DNA of 64,000 nucleotides, from contig NZ_JBFAJC010000018.1 of NCBI RefSeq assembly GCF_040655075.1, positions 62,001 through 126,000 on the forward strand. The letters run 5' to 3'. Position 1 is the first letter of the stretch. Every line of letters begins with the position of its first letter. The DNA is from Actinoallomurus sp040655075 (GTDB lineage Bacteria; Actinomycetota; Actinomycetes; Streptosporangiales; Streptosporangiaceae). Below are positions 29,464-38,315 of this stretch, one piece after another. The translations under genes were made by a program, and so were the position numbers. Below the pieces are notes generated by a model that was given only the letters and a program-made list of their open reading frames with translations, was not told the origin of the DNA and did no database searches.

Positions 29464-29792
29464 GGCTGTACGGCTCGTAGCTCGATCGTCCCGTGGCGCG
29501 CCACCGGATGGGTCCGGGCCGCCTCGACCGCCTCTTCGCGCGAGGCGCACTCGATCAGACTGAATCCGGCCACGACCTCCTTGGACTCGGCGAACGGGCC
29601 GTCCGTGAGAAGAACCTCGCCATCGCGGACGCGGACGGTCGTGGCGTCAGCCGGTGGTTCCAGCCCACCGGTTGTGATCAGGTTTTCGCCGCGGGCCGTG
29701 GCCCAGGCCTTGCAGGCGGGCAGGAAGTCCGGGTCGGCGAGCATCGCCTCGTACGCCGGCCCGTCTCCGCATATCAGCAGCAAGTACTTCAC
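29460..29792 (-). CDS. YCII/DGPF-domain protein
   Basis: 110 residues: KYLLLICGDGPAYEAM at the N-terminus, then the eponymous VLLTDGPFAESKEVVAGF, and the C-terminal ATSREEAVE-like helix. DGPF proteins are the constant genomic partners of ECF42 sigma factors; their biochemical role is not established. Translation is coupled to the sigma gene through a GTGA overlap. ATG 29792. Confidence 0.9.
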   Translation of the reverse strand: MKYLLLICGDGPAYEAMLADPDFLPACKAWATARGENLITTGGLEPPADATTVRVRDGEVLLTDGPFAESKEVVAGFSLIECASREEAVEAARTHPVARHGTIELRAVQP

Positions 29793-29801
29793 AAAGCGAG
29801 C

Positions 29802-31262
29802 CTAAGGCGACGCGGTTCGGGTCGTACGTGCGAGCGCGATCGCCGGGATCACGCCGATCGCCGCCAGCAGGGCGAGCCAGTGACCGGTGGTGGCCATGGC
29901 GGACGCGGACGCGTGCGCCGACGTGGCGTGGGCGGCGGCGTGGTCCCGCAGCGCGAGGAACACCGTGCCGAAGATGGCGACGCCCAGCACCTGGCCCAGC
30001 TGCATCGTGGTGGTGAGCAGGCCGCTGGCGTCGGCCGCCTGGGAGAGCGGGACGTGCAGCAGCGAACGGGCGAGCAGCGGACTGACCGCCAGGCCCATGC
30101 CGACCCCGTCCAGCGCGAGCGCCGCCCACATCAGCGCGCCGCCGCTCGCCCCGGTGCGTACGGCCGCCGAAATGCCGAGGTAGGCCACAGCGCACAGGGC
30201 CAGCCCGGCGGGCGGGAGCACGCGGTGGGTGACGGCCGGCAGCGCACGCCAGTAGAAACCGACGAGCCCGAACGTCGCGGCCATCGGGAGATAGGTGAGG
30301 CCGACCCGCAGGGCGCTGTCGCCGAGACCGGCCTCCAGGTGGAGGGTGCAGACGAAGAGGAACCCTCCGTAGCCCACCTGCATGGCGGCGAGCGCGCCGA
30401 TCCCGGCTCTGATGCCAGGGTTGCGCAGCACCGCCGGGTCCAGCAGGGGATCCCTACCACGTCCCGCTGCGCGCCGTTCGACCGGAATGAAGATCCCGGC
30501 CAGGACGACTCCGGCGCCGATGCAGCCGAAGTTCCACGCCGGCCAGCCTTCCTCACGGCCGAGGACCAGCGGCAGCACGATCAGGAACGCCGCCGAGGCC
30601 GCGATCGCGAGACCGAGCACGTCCAGGCGGCGGGCCGTGCTCGGCTCGTCGGCGGGCACGAGGCGCGGCACCAGAAGGGCGAGGACGACGCCGAGCGGTA
30701 CGTTGACGAGGAAGGCCGGCCGCCAGGTCAGCCCGAACAGGTCCGCGCTGACGAGCAGTCCGCCGATCACCAGGCCGGCGACCGAGCCGAGCGACAGCAC
30801 CACGCCGTACGCGGACAGCGCCTTCGCGCGCGCCGGGCCGGTGAATCGCGTCTGGATGAGACTCATGATCTGCGGCACCATGACCGCCGCCCCCGCGCCC
30901 TGGAGGAACCGGCACGCGATCAGTACCCCGGCCCCCGGTGCGACGCCGCAGGCGAACGACGTCGCGGTGAACACGATGACGCCGAGAAGATACATCCGCC
31001 GCCGGCCGTACAGGGTGCCGAGCCGTGCCCCGGTGATGAGCAGCATCGCGTACGCCGCGGTGTAGCCGCCCACGACGAGTTGGAGTGACGCGCCCGAGGC
31101 GTGCAGGTCGTCGCCGATGGCGGGCATCGCGACGTTCACGATGAAGACGTCCAGCAGTCCCATGAACTGGCCGAGCAGCAGCACGGCGAGCATGAGCCAA
31201 CGTCGCCCCTCCCCCTCACGAGTCGCTTCGGCGCGCTGCGATGCGAGCACCGGTCTGGTCAT
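29802..31262 (-). CDS. DHA2-type MFS efflux transporter
   Basis: 486-residue 14-helix drug:proton antiporter. Helix 1 carries FMGLLDVFIVNVAMPAIGDDL, motif A is GARLGTLYGRRRMY, motif B/C CRFLQGAGAAVMVPQIMSLI. A late His/Ala-rich loop (RDHAAAHATSAHAS) lies before the last helix. It ends 9 bp before the DGPF gene, so it could be cotranscribed with ECF42. ATG 31262 follows ACGGAGACC. Divergent from a SigG-like sigma gene 163 bp away. Substrate unknown. Confidence 0.9.
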   Translation of the reverse strand: MTRPVLASQRAEATREGEGRRWLMLAVLLLGQFMGLLDVFIVNVAMPAIGDDLHASGASLQLVVGGYTAAYAMLLITGARLGTLYGRRRMYLLGVIVFTATSFACGVAPGAGVLIACRFLQGAGAAVMVPQIMSLIQTRFTGPARAKALSAYGVVLSLGSVAGLVIGGLLVSADLFGLTWRPAFLVNVPLGVVLALLVPRLVPADEPSTARRLDVLGLAIAASAAFLIVLPLVLGREEGWPAWNFGCIGAGVVLAGIFIPVERRAAGRGRDPLLDPAVLRNPGIRAGIGALAAMQVGYGGFLFVCTLHLEAGLGDSALRVGLTYLPMAATFGLVGFYWRALPAVTHRVLPPAGLALCAVAYLGISAAVRTGASGGALMWAALALDGVGMGLAVSPLLARSLLHVPLSQAADASGLLTTTMQLGQVLGVAIFGTVFLALRDHAAAHATSAHASASAMATTGHWLALLAAIGVIPAIALARTTRTASP

Positions 31263-31425
31263 GACGGTCTCCGTTCGGTAGGTCGCGGGCGGCTCTGGGA
31301 AGAGCCCGCCGGTACATACCGAGCGGCCGGGTCCGATTCATCGGACCCCGATTTCCACGTTCTCCGTCGCCGCGGAGCGATGAGTTCGCCGCTCCCGCGG
31401 AGTACGTACACGTGAGGAGGAATTC

Positions 31426-32514
31426 ATGGGCATGGTGGTGGGCGACCGGGACCTGACGGAGCGACGACCGCGGAGGGTAGTGTCGAGTCTCCGCGGTCCA
31501 GGGGAAGGCGTGACGCAGGTGCCGGTCAGCGAGGACTTCGAGCGCCGGGCCGATCCGTACCGGTCGGAGCTGCTGGCGCACTGTTACCGGATGCTGGGGT
31601 CGGTCCACGAGGCCGAGGACCTCGTCCAGGAGACGCTCCTGCGGGCGTGGCGGGCGTACGACCGGTTCGACGAGCGGCGTGCGTCCCTGCGCACGTGGCT
31701 GCACCGCATCGCGACCAACGCCTGTCTGACCGCGCTGGAGAAGCAGGCCCGCAGACCGCTGCCGTCGGAGATCGGCGCTCCCGGCGACGACCCCGAGCAG
31801 CCGCTCGTGCCGGGGCACGAGGTGCCCTGGCTGCAGCCGCTTCCGGACGCGATGCTCCGGACCGACCCGAACGACCCGGCCACCGTCCTCGTCACCCGGG
31901 GCAGCCTCCGGCTGGCGTTCGTCGCCGCCATGCAGCTCCTGCCTCCGCGGCAACGCGCCGTGCTCATCCTCCGCGACGTCCTCGACTGGTCGGCCGCCGA
32001 GGTGGCCGGCGCCCTCGAGACCACGCCGGCGGCCGTGAACAGCGCACTACAGCGCGCCCGGGCCCGGCTCGCGGAGGCCGCCGTGGGCGAGGACGAGATC
32101 AGCGAGCCGACCGACCGGCGGCACCGCGCGCTGGTCGACCGCTACGTCGCGGCGCTCGAGAACGCCGACCTGGCGGCGCTCGAACGGCTGCTTACCGAGG
32201 ACGCCATCCTGGAGATGCCGCCGTTCCTGAACTGGTACGTGGGCAAGGGCGACTACATCGGCTTCATCGCGCGCTGTTTCCGGCTCCGGGGCACCGGCTG
32301 GCGGATGTTCCCGGTCGGCGCCAACGGTCAGCCCGCCGTCGCCGCGTACGTCCCCGGCGACGACGGCGTTCTCCGCCTGCACACGCTTCAGGTGTTCACG
32401 GTCGCCGACGCGGGGATCGCTCGGACGACGGTGTTCCAGGACCCCGGCGTGTTCGCCGTCTTCCGCTTGCCGCCCACCGTGGACGCCGGCTCCGGCCTGC
32501 TCAGCGTCCGGTGA
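31426..32514 (+). CDS. SigG-like ECF sigma factor with SnoaL-like C-terminal domain
   Basis: 362 residues. Region 2: LLAHCYRMLGSVHEAEDLVQETLLRAWRAYDRF; region 4: LPPRQRAVLILRDVLDWSAAEVAGALETTPAAVNSALQRARARL. Residues 235-350 form a SnoaL/NTF2-like domain (RYVAALENADLAALERLLTEDAILEMPP) typical of SigG/TIGR02960-type sigma factors. ATG 31426 follows a perfect GAGGAGG; GTG 31510 is an alternative closer to the conserved domain. Its end overlaps the convergent lacI gene by 14 bp. Members of this type respond to stress; the signal is unknown here. Confidence 0.88.
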   Translation: MGMVVGDRDLTERRPRRVVSSLRGPGEGVTQVPVSEDFERRADPYRSELLAHCYRMLGSVHEAEDLVQETLLRAWRAYDRFDERRASLRTWLHRIATNACLTALEKQARRPLPSEIGAPGDDPEQPLVPGHEVPWLQPLPDAMLRTDPNDPATVLVTRGSLRLAFVAAMQLLPPRQRAVLILRDVLDWSAAEVAGALETTPAAVNSALQRARARLAEAAVGEDEISEPTDRRHRALVDRYVAALENADLAALERLLTEDAILEMPPFLNWYVGKGDYIGFIARCFRLRGTGWRMFPVGANGQPAVAAYVPGDDGVLRLHTLQVFTVADAGIARTTVFQDPGVFAVFRLPPTVDAGSGLLSVR

Positions 32515-33538
32515 CCTTCGCGGCGCAGGTCGAGGCGCGAGGCGTCAGTGTGGGAGGCAGGCGCTGTGACTCGGCCTTCTCGTCGGCCATCAGCCGGATC
32601 AGCAGCTCGAGGGATCGCCGGCCGATCTCGCGCATCGGTACGGCGACGCTGGTGAGCGGGATCGGCAGCTCCGCGGCCAGGGGAGTGTCGTTGTATCCCA
32701 TGATCGCGATATCCGTTCCGACGCGCAGACCGTGATCGCGGGCCGCGCCCAGGGCGCCGATCGCCGCGAAGTCGTTCACCGCGAAGATGGCCGTCGGCCG
32801 GTCCGCGGATCGGAGCAGCTCGTCCGCGGCGGCTCGCCCGCCGGCGGTGTCGAACGGTGAGTGCAGCACGCGCGTGTCGGGGATGTGGATGCCGTGGTCA
32901 CGGTAGTGGTCGACGAACCCGGCGGTACGGTCGGCGCCCGTGCTGGCGAACGGGAGACCCGCGATGACGGCGACCTCGGTATGGCCGAGGCCCAGGAGGT
33001 GCTCGGCCGCCAGCCGGCCGCCGAGCCGGTCGTCGGGCGTGACCGAGGGATGATGGCCTGACCTGCGGTTGGCCAGGACGAACCGCACGCCGTCCGCGGC
33101 CAGCCGGTCCAGAAAGCCGTCGTCGAGGCGGGCGTCGCCGAAGATCAGGCCGTCGACGCGGCGGGCGAGGAGCGTCTTCGTCCGCGCTCGCCGGTTCGCC
33201 TCATCGTCCAGGCTGTTGGCGGCGATGGTCGTGAGCCCACGTTCACCGGCGGCTTCGTCGATGCCCTCGTAGATCGTCGCGAGCACGAGGTCGGACACGC
33301 GCGGGACGAGGACTCCGATGAGCCTGCTGCGCCCCGTACGCAGACCGCTGCCGTGGGGATCGGGCTGGTATCCCAGCTCGGCCGCCAGGCTGCGGATGCG
33401 TTCGGCGGTGTCGCCGGAGGCCGCGCGCGCTCCGTCCTCGGCCGGACCGTTCAGCACCCGGGAGACGGTCGAGACGTGGAGCCCGAGCTGATCGGCGATG
33501 GACCGCAGAGTCACCGGGCGAACCTTCGGACCCGCCAC
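32501..33538 (-). CDS. LacI-family repressor
   Basis: 345 residues. The helix-turn-helix TLRSIADQLGLHVSTVSRVLNG is followed by the hinge and a periplasmic-binding-like effector domain (IGVLVPRVSDLVLATIYEGI, then DGLIFGDARLDD, AIFAVNDFAAIGALGAA, MGYNDTPLAAEL). It most likely binds the two CCAAACGTTTGG sites 110 bp away, repressing the divergent nitrilase-amidase operon. GTG 33538 has ten bases after AAGGAGG; GTG 33547 directly abuts that site. Effector not known, possibly the amide or nitrile product. Confidence 0.9.
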   Translation of the reverse strand: MAGPKVRPVTLRSIADQLGLHVSTVSRVLNGPAEDGARAASGDTAERIRSLAAELGYQPDPHGSGLRTGRSRLIGVLVPRVSDLVLATIYEGIDEAAGERGLTTIAANSLDDEANRRARTKTLLARRVDGLIFGDARLDDGFLDRLAADGVRFVLANRRSGHHPSVTPDDRLGGRLAAEHLLGLGHTEVAVIAGLPFASTGADRTAGFVDHYRDHGIHIPDTRVLHSPFDTAGGRAAADELLRSADRPTAIFAVNDFAAIGALGAARDHGLRVGTDIAIMGYNDTPLAAELPIPLTSVAVPMREIGRRSLELLIRLMADEKAESQRLPPTLTPRASTCAAKVTGR

Positions 33539-33618
33539 GAACGCCACACCTCCTTACGGCACCGGCTCACCCTACGCCGATGGCCGCATCGCGGGGTAAG
33601 TAAGTGAGCCCGCACCTC

Positions 33619-33648
33619 TTGACGGCCTCCGGGTGTCGCGTTCATGCT
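33619..33648 (+). promoter_or_regulatory. promoter of the nitrilase-amidase operon
   Basis: TTGACG (33619) and CATGCT (33643) spaced 18 bp. The LacI-type operators begin two bases downstream, at the expected transcription start, which supports a repressible promoter. Confidence 0.6.
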
Positions 33649-33650
33649 AA

Positions 33651-33677
33651 CCCAAACGTTTGGCCCAAACGTTTGGG
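33651..33677. promoter_or_regulatory. two adjoining LacI-type operators
   Basis: Two copies of CCAAACGTTTGG (33652-33663 and 33665-33676) with centres 13 bp apart. The central CG and symmetric arms are typical of LacI/GalR-family sites. They lie between the lacI gene and the nitrilase gene. Confidence 0.85.
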
Positions 33678-33698
33678 CAACGAGAAGGGAGCCCCGCG

Positions 33699-34604
33699 AT
33701 GACGACCACCTCTCCTCACGAGCCGGCCGCCGCCCCGGCGCGCGTCGCCGTGATCCAGTTCGACCCCCAGGTCGGGCTGGAGAACCGCGGCGCCAACTCC
33801 GAACAGGCGCTCGCCCTGGCGGCCCAGGCCGCCGAGGACGGGGCCACGCTGATCGTCCTGCCGGAACTGGCGGCGACGGGCTACAGCTTCCGCGGACGCG
33901 CCGAGGCCTTCGAGCACGCGGAACACGTCCCGGACGGCGAAACGGTCAGGACCTGGGAGTCCTTCGCCCGGCAGCACGGGGTACACCTGGTCGGCGGCCT
34001 CGCCGAACGCGACGGAGTGCGCCTGTACGACACGGCCGTCCTCGTCGGGCCGGACGGATACGTGGGCCACTACCGCAAGGCTCACCTGTGGAACCGGGAG
34101 AAGCTGTGGTTCACCCCCGGTGACCTGGGCTTCCCGGTGTTCGAGACACCGATCGGGCGGATCGGCCTGCTGATCTGCTGGGACATCTGGTTCCCCGAGG
34201 TCCCCCGGCTCCTGGCCCAGCAGGGCGCCGACATCATCTGCAGCGTCAACAACTGGGTGTGGACGCCACCGCCGATCTTCGACAAGAGCGGCCGGTGCAT
34301 GGCCTCGTACCTGACCATGACCGCCGCGCACGTGAACAACGTGTTCATCGCCGCCGCCAACCGGGTCGGGTCCGACCGGGGCGCCCGCTTCCTCGGCTGT
34401 TCGCTCATCGCCGGGACCAATGGCTGGCCCATCGGCCGGGTGGCGGGCGCCGAGGAGGAGACCATCCTCACCGCCGACATCGACGTCGTCTCCGCCCGCA
34501 GCGCCCAGATCTGGAACCAGCTGAACGACCTGATCCGGGACCGGCGCACCGACCTGTACGATCCGATGCTCGGCTACACGCTGAGCCCCGCGGCCCCCCG
34601 CTGA
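33699..34604 (+). CDS. carbon-nitrogen hydrolase (nitrilase superfamily)
   Basis: 301 residues with an intact Glu-Lys-Cys triad: Glu56 in LPELAATGY, Lys127 in YRKAHLW, Cys160 in LLICWDIWFPE. Superfamily members hydrolyse nitriles, amides or carbamoyl groups. The closest-looking type is aliphatic amidase or N-carbamoyl amide hydrolase; substrate cannot be read. ATG 33699 follows GAAGGGAG. First gene of a four-gene operon with a membrane protein and a second, unrelated amidase, under LacI control. An upstream in-frame ATG would run through the operators and is unlikely. Confidence 0.88.
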   Translation: MTTTSPHEPAAAPARVAVIQFDPQVGLENRGANSEQALALAAQAAEDGATLIVLPELAATGYSFRGRAEAFEHAEHVPDGETVRTWESFARQHGVHLVGGLAERDGVRLYDTAVLVGPDGYVGHYRKAHLWNREKLWFTPGDLGFPVFETPIGRIGLLICWDIWFPEVPRLLAQQGADIICSVNNWVWTPPPIFDKSGRCMASYLTMTAAHVNNVFIAAANRVGSDRGARFLGCSLIAGTNGWPIGRVAGAEEETILTADIDVVSARSAQIWNQLNDLIRDRRTDLYDPMLGYTLSPAAPR

Positions 34605-34617
34605 TCAGGCGGCCGCG

Positions 34618-35805
34618 ATGACCACGACGACAATCCGCGCACCCGAACGCCTGCACGCCCTGCGGCTGTGGGCCGCCGCCGGTGCGGTCGTCGCCCTCGC
34701 CGCGCTCCTGGCGCTGTCGCTCACCCTTGCGCGGCCCGGCCTCCCTGCCGCCGTGGCGGGCTACCCGTCCTGGAAGCTCGGCTACACCCATCCGGCCTGG
34801 TACGTGGACTGGATCCTCGGTGACACCACCGAGGCGACGCTGGCCAAGTCCGCTCTCGGCGGCCTGTTCATGATCGCGGGTGCGGCCTTCGCGCACCTGG
34901 CTCGCCGGGCCCGATACACAGGGTTCACACAGGCATGCGGCACCGGGCTGTGGCCCTGGGTCGCGGTCAGCGGAGGCCTGGGAGTGGTGGCGAGCAACCT
35001 GCTGTGGGGGTGGACGCTGTCGACGCCGGACAGCTGGCAGCCGACGTTCGTACCGTTCGTGTCCGTGCCACCCGCGATCGTGATCCTGTATGGGGAGGGC
35101 TGGCTCGTCGCCGTGACCGGGGCCGCGCTGGGGGCCACGCTCGTCACGCCCATCGCCCTGCTGCTGGTGAACCAGGTGTGCGTCCCGCTCGGCCTGTCAC
35201 CGGTGGTGGGAAGCGTGCTCGCCATGTCCCTCGGCGGCGTCATCGCCTGCTCGATCTGCCGGAGGCTGCCCTGGATGCCCCGCCTGCGGACGCCCGCTGA
35301 GTCGGTGCCATCGGGTCAGGTCCGCCACACCGTCTCCTGGGTCCCGCGCCGGATTCTCGCGGACTTCACCGAGGCCCATTTCTACGGCAACGAGTGGGCC
35401 GGAGCCGGGCTCCTGCTCGGCTGTGTGCTGCACTTCCTGCTGAATCCCGCCGCGCCCGCCTACGGCAGCGGCCTGCTGCCGCAGCTTCTCGTCTCCCAAG
35501 TCCTGACGGCGGCCTGCGGGGTGATGCTCTGGCGTGGCCGCTGGACGGCCCACGGCTGGTATCCGACCTTCGTCCCGGTCGTGTCGGTCGCCCCGGCCAC
35601 CGTCCTGGCCTTCGGTGGAACGATCCCCGCGATCATCTCCGGAGCGCTGCTCGGCGCGATCACCGGACCGCCACTCGCGGCGGCGCTGGCACGCCGGCTG
35701 CCGCGACACCTTCCGCCGATGGTCGCCTACACCGCCACCATGGCCCTGTGCACGGCCACGATCATCCCGCTGCTCGGCCTGTTCCCCGGCCTCCGGCACT
35801 CATGA
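34618..35805 (+). CDS. polytopic membrane protein with internal duplication (putative permease)
   Basis: 395 residues with about ten hydrophobic helices. Two halves share a motif: WQPTFVPFVSVPPAIVILYG (residues about 142-161) followed by VTGAALGATLVTPIALLL, and WYPTFVPVVSVAPATVLAFG (about 312-331) followed by ISGALLGAITGPPLAAAL. This points to an inverted- or direct-repeat transporter fold. No known family is recognised. Its place between a nitrilase-type and an amidase gene suggests import of the amide or nitrile substrate (inference). ATG 34618 is 13 bp after the preceding stop. Confidence 0.7.
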   Translation: MTTTTIRAPERLHALRLWAAAGAVVALAALLALSLTLARPGLPAAVAGYPSWKLGYTHPAWYVDWILGDTTEATLAKSALGGLFMIAGAAFAHLARRARYTGFTQACGTGLWPWVAVSGGLGVVASNLLWGWTLSTPDSWQPTFVPFVSVPPAIVILYGEGWLVAVTGAALGATLVTPIALLLVNQVCVPLGLSPVVGSVLAMSLGGVIACSICRRLPWMPRLRTPAESVPSGQVRHTVSWVPRRILADFTEAHFYGNEWAGAGLLLGCVLHFLLNPAAPAYGSGLLPQLLVSQVLTAACGVMLWRGRWTAHGWYPTFVPVVSVAPATVLAFGGTIPAIISGALLGAITGPPLAAALARRLPRHLPPMVAYTATMALCTATIIPLLGLFPGLRHS

Positions 35806-35831
35806 ACCTCGCCCACTGAGAGGAAGTCTCC

Positions 35832-37181
35832 TTGTCCTCGTCCCTCGCGAACTCGGGCCACTTCGCCGGCCGGTCGCTCAGCGACCTCGCCTCGGACCTA
35901 CGGCGGCGACGGACCACGGCGGTCGACCTCGTGCGGCACGCGCTGGACGCCATCACCCGCCTCGATCCGGTCGTCAACGCCTTCGTGACCGTGGCCGCCG
36001 ACGAGTCACTGACGGCGGCCCGGCAGGCGGACCGTGAACTCACCGACGGCGTCGACCGGGGTCCGCTGCACGGAATACCGGTCGCGGTCAAGGACCTCAT
36101 CATGGTCGCGGGCCGGCCCGTGAGCATGGGTTCACGGCACTATGCCGGCCACGTGGCCGGCACCGACGCGGCCTGTGTCCGGCTCCTCCGAGAGGCGGGC
36201 GCGATCGTGGTCGGCCAGACCACCACCCACGAATTCGCCTACGGCCCCACCGGGGACCGCTCGGCCAACGGCCCCTCCCGCAACCCGTACGATCCCGCGC
36301 GGATGACCGGCGGCTCCAGCGGCGGAAGCGCCGCCGCCGTGGCAGCGGGAATGGTCCCCCTCGCCGTCGGTACGGACACCGGTGGCTCCGTACGGATCCC
36401 CGCGGCTCTGTGCGGGATCGCGGGATTCAAGCCCGCGTACGGCGTGATCCCAACCGATGGTGTCTTCCCGCTGTCCGCGACGCTGGACCACGTCGGTCTG
36501 CTCGCCGCGAGCGCACACGACTGCCGAATCGCCTACCGGGCACTGCTCCCGGAGCGGACACCACCGGTGGGCCGCGCGCCCCGTGTCGGCCGGCTCGACA
36601 CCCGCCCCCTGTTCCCCGTCGACGCCCGCGTCCTGCACTCGGCGCGTACGGCGCTGGAATCCTCGATGGGTAAGGATGTGCTCCGCATCCCACCCGGAGT
36701 CGCCGAAGAGCTGCGTGAGGCGTTCATCGCCATCCAGAGCGGCGAGGCCGCCGCCGTACACGCCGACCGCCTGGCCGAGCGACCCGACCTGTTCGACCCC
36801 GAAGTCCTCGAACGCCTCCGATCAGCCGCCACCGTGCCCGCCTGGAAGTACGTCTGGGCGCTACGGGCACGACCCCGGCTCGCCGACGCCGTCGACGCGC
36901 TGTTCGAACGCCATGACGTCCTCACGCTGCCCACCGTGCCGCTCACCGCACCGCTCATCGATCAGCGGAACACCCGGCTGGACGACAGGCAGGTGCGCGT
37001 ACGCGACGCCCTGCTCGCCCTGACCAGCCCATGGAACGTGCTGGGCCTACCCGCGCTCACCATCCCGGCCGGGACGGTCGACGGACTGCCCACTGGGCTG
37101 CAACTCATCTGCCGGACCGGCCAGGAAGAACTGCTCTTCGAAACGGCCGCGCTCACCGTTGGAGAACCACATGTCCACTGA
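35832..37181 (+). CDS. amidase-signature-family hydrolase
   Basis: 449 residues with the complete Ser-cisSer-Lys set: Lys87 in PVAVKDLI, the glycine-serine stretch GGSSGGSAAA at 160-169, and nucleophile Ser186 in DTGGSVRIPA. Family enzymes hydrolyse amides, including indole acetamide, aryl amides and allophanate. TTG 35832 is a rare start, supported by GAGAGGAAG seven bases upstream; no ATG lies near. Same strand and spacing as the other members of the LacI-controlled operon, overlapped at its end by the next gene. Confidence 0.9.
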   Translation: MSSSLANSGHFAGRSLSDLASDLRRRRTTAVDLVRHALDAITRLDPVVNAFVTVAADESLTAARQADRELTDGVDRGPLHGIPVAVKDLIMVAGRPVSMGSRHYAGHVAGTDAACVRLLREAGAIVVGQTTTHEFAYGPTGDRSANGPSRNPYDPARMTGGSSGGSAAAVAAGMVPLAVGTDTGGSVRIPAALCGIAGFKPAYGVIPTDGVFPLSATLDHVGLLAASAHDCRIAYRALLPERTPPVGRAPRVGRLDTRPLFPVDARVLHSARTALESSMGKDVLRIPPGVAEELREAFIAIQSGEAAAVHADRLAERPDLFDPEVLERLRSAATVPAWKYVWALRARPRLADAVDALFERHDVLTLPTVPLTAPLIDQRNTRLDDRQVRVRDALLALTSPWNVLGLPALTIPAGTVDGLPTGLQLICRTGQEELLFETAALTVGEPHVH

Positions 37182-38202
37182 TCACGAGATCCTGGAACTC
37201 CCCGGCTTCGCGCTGGAGAACGGAGGCACGCTGCAGCCGGCCCGGCTCGCCTACCAGACATACGGCCGGCTGAACTCCAGTAAGACCAACGCCGTCCTGT
37301 TCCCCATCTGGTTCGCCGGCGACCACCACTCCAACGAATGGCTCATCGGCGAGGACCGGGCACTGGACCCGCGCGAGTACTTCATCATCGTGCCGAACCT
37401 GTTCGGCAACGGGGTGTCGTCTTCCCCTTCCAACACCCCACCGCCGCACGGTGCCGCCGACTTCCCCGCGATCACCATCCGCGACAACGTCCGGGCCCAG
37501 CACGTTCTGGTCACCGCGCACTTCGGCATCGAACGGCTCGCGCTCGTCCTCGGGTGTTCCATGGGCGCCCTGCAGACCTATCAATGGGCGGTCGGCCATC
37601 CCGAGATGGTCGCCCGTGCACTGCCGTTCTGCGGGGCACCGGAGACCTCCCCGCACAACGTCGTGTTCCTCGAAAGCCTGCGGGCGGCTCTCACCCTGGA
37701 CGCCGCCTACCAGGGCGGACGCTACACCGCGCCACCGCTGGCGGGGATCAGGGCGTTCTCCCGTGTATACGCCGGTTGGGGCTTCTCCCAGGCCTTCTAC
37801 TGGGAGGAGACCTACCGGCAACTCGGCTTCCCAACCCTGCAGGACTTCCTGACCGGATTCTGGGAGGCCAACTTCATCGACCAGGACGCCAACGATCTGC
37901 TGGCGATGCTGTGGACATGGCAGCACGCCGATGTCTCCGCCACACCCGGAATGGAAGGCGACATCAAACGCGCCCTCGGCTCCATCACGGCGAAGACCCT
38001 CGCCCTCCCCGCGGAAAAGGACCTGTACTTCCCGCCCGAAGACGAGATCCGCGCCGCACAGTACATCCCCGGCGGCGAGGCCCGGGTGATTCCCGGAATC
38101 TGGGGCCACCTGACCGGCGGAGGAGCCGACCCCACCGGCGCCGCCTTCATCGATGCCGCTGTCCGCGACCTTCTCGCCACAGAGGTCGCCGACGCGAAGT
38201 AG
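37171..38202 (+). CDS. MetX-like alpha/beta hydrolase (homoserine-acetyltransferase-like)
   Basis: 343 residues resembling homoserine O-acetyltransferase and related alpha/beta hydrolases: LAYQTYGRLNSSKTNAVL, nucleophile Ser130 in LGCSMGALQTYQWA, and IWGHLTGGGAD supplying the His. Many such proteins are esterases or hydrolases, not acetyltransferases, and here the metabolic partners are amidases. ATG 37171 follows TTGGAGA and overlaps the amidase end by 11 bp, so coupling is likely. Last gene of the operon, followed by an 18-bp-stem terminator. Confidence 0.85.
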   Translation: MSTDHEILELPGFALENGGTLQPARLAYQTYGRLNSSKTNAVLFPIWFAGDHHSNEWLIGEDRALDPREYFIIVPNLFGNGVSSSPSNTPPPHGAADFPAITIRDNVRAQHVLVTAHFGIERLALVLGCSMGALQTYQWAVGHPEMVARALPFCGAPETSPHNVVFLESLRAALTLDAAYQGGRYTAPPLAGIRAFSRVYAGWGFSQAFYWEETYRQLGFPTLQDFLTGFWEANFIDQDANDLLAMLWTWQHADVSATPGMEGDIKRALGSITAKTLALPAEKDLYFPPEDEIRAAQYIPGGEARVIPGIWGHLTGGGADPTGAAFIDAAVRDLLATEVADAK

Positions 38203-38208
38203 TCATCG

Positions 38209-38250
38209 CCCGGATGCCCCACGGCCCGATCCGGCCGTGGGGCATCCGGG
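38209..38250 (+). terminator. strong intrinsic terminator of the nitrilase-amidase operon
   Basis: Perfect 18-bp stem (38209-38226 / 38233-38250) and six-base loop, starting seven bases after the last stop codon. Confidence 0.9.
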
Positions 38251-38315
38251 GTCAGCCGAAGTCATACGGCGTGAGGCTCGTGGAGTTCACCGCCGCGTAC
38301 GTGCGGCGCGCGAGG

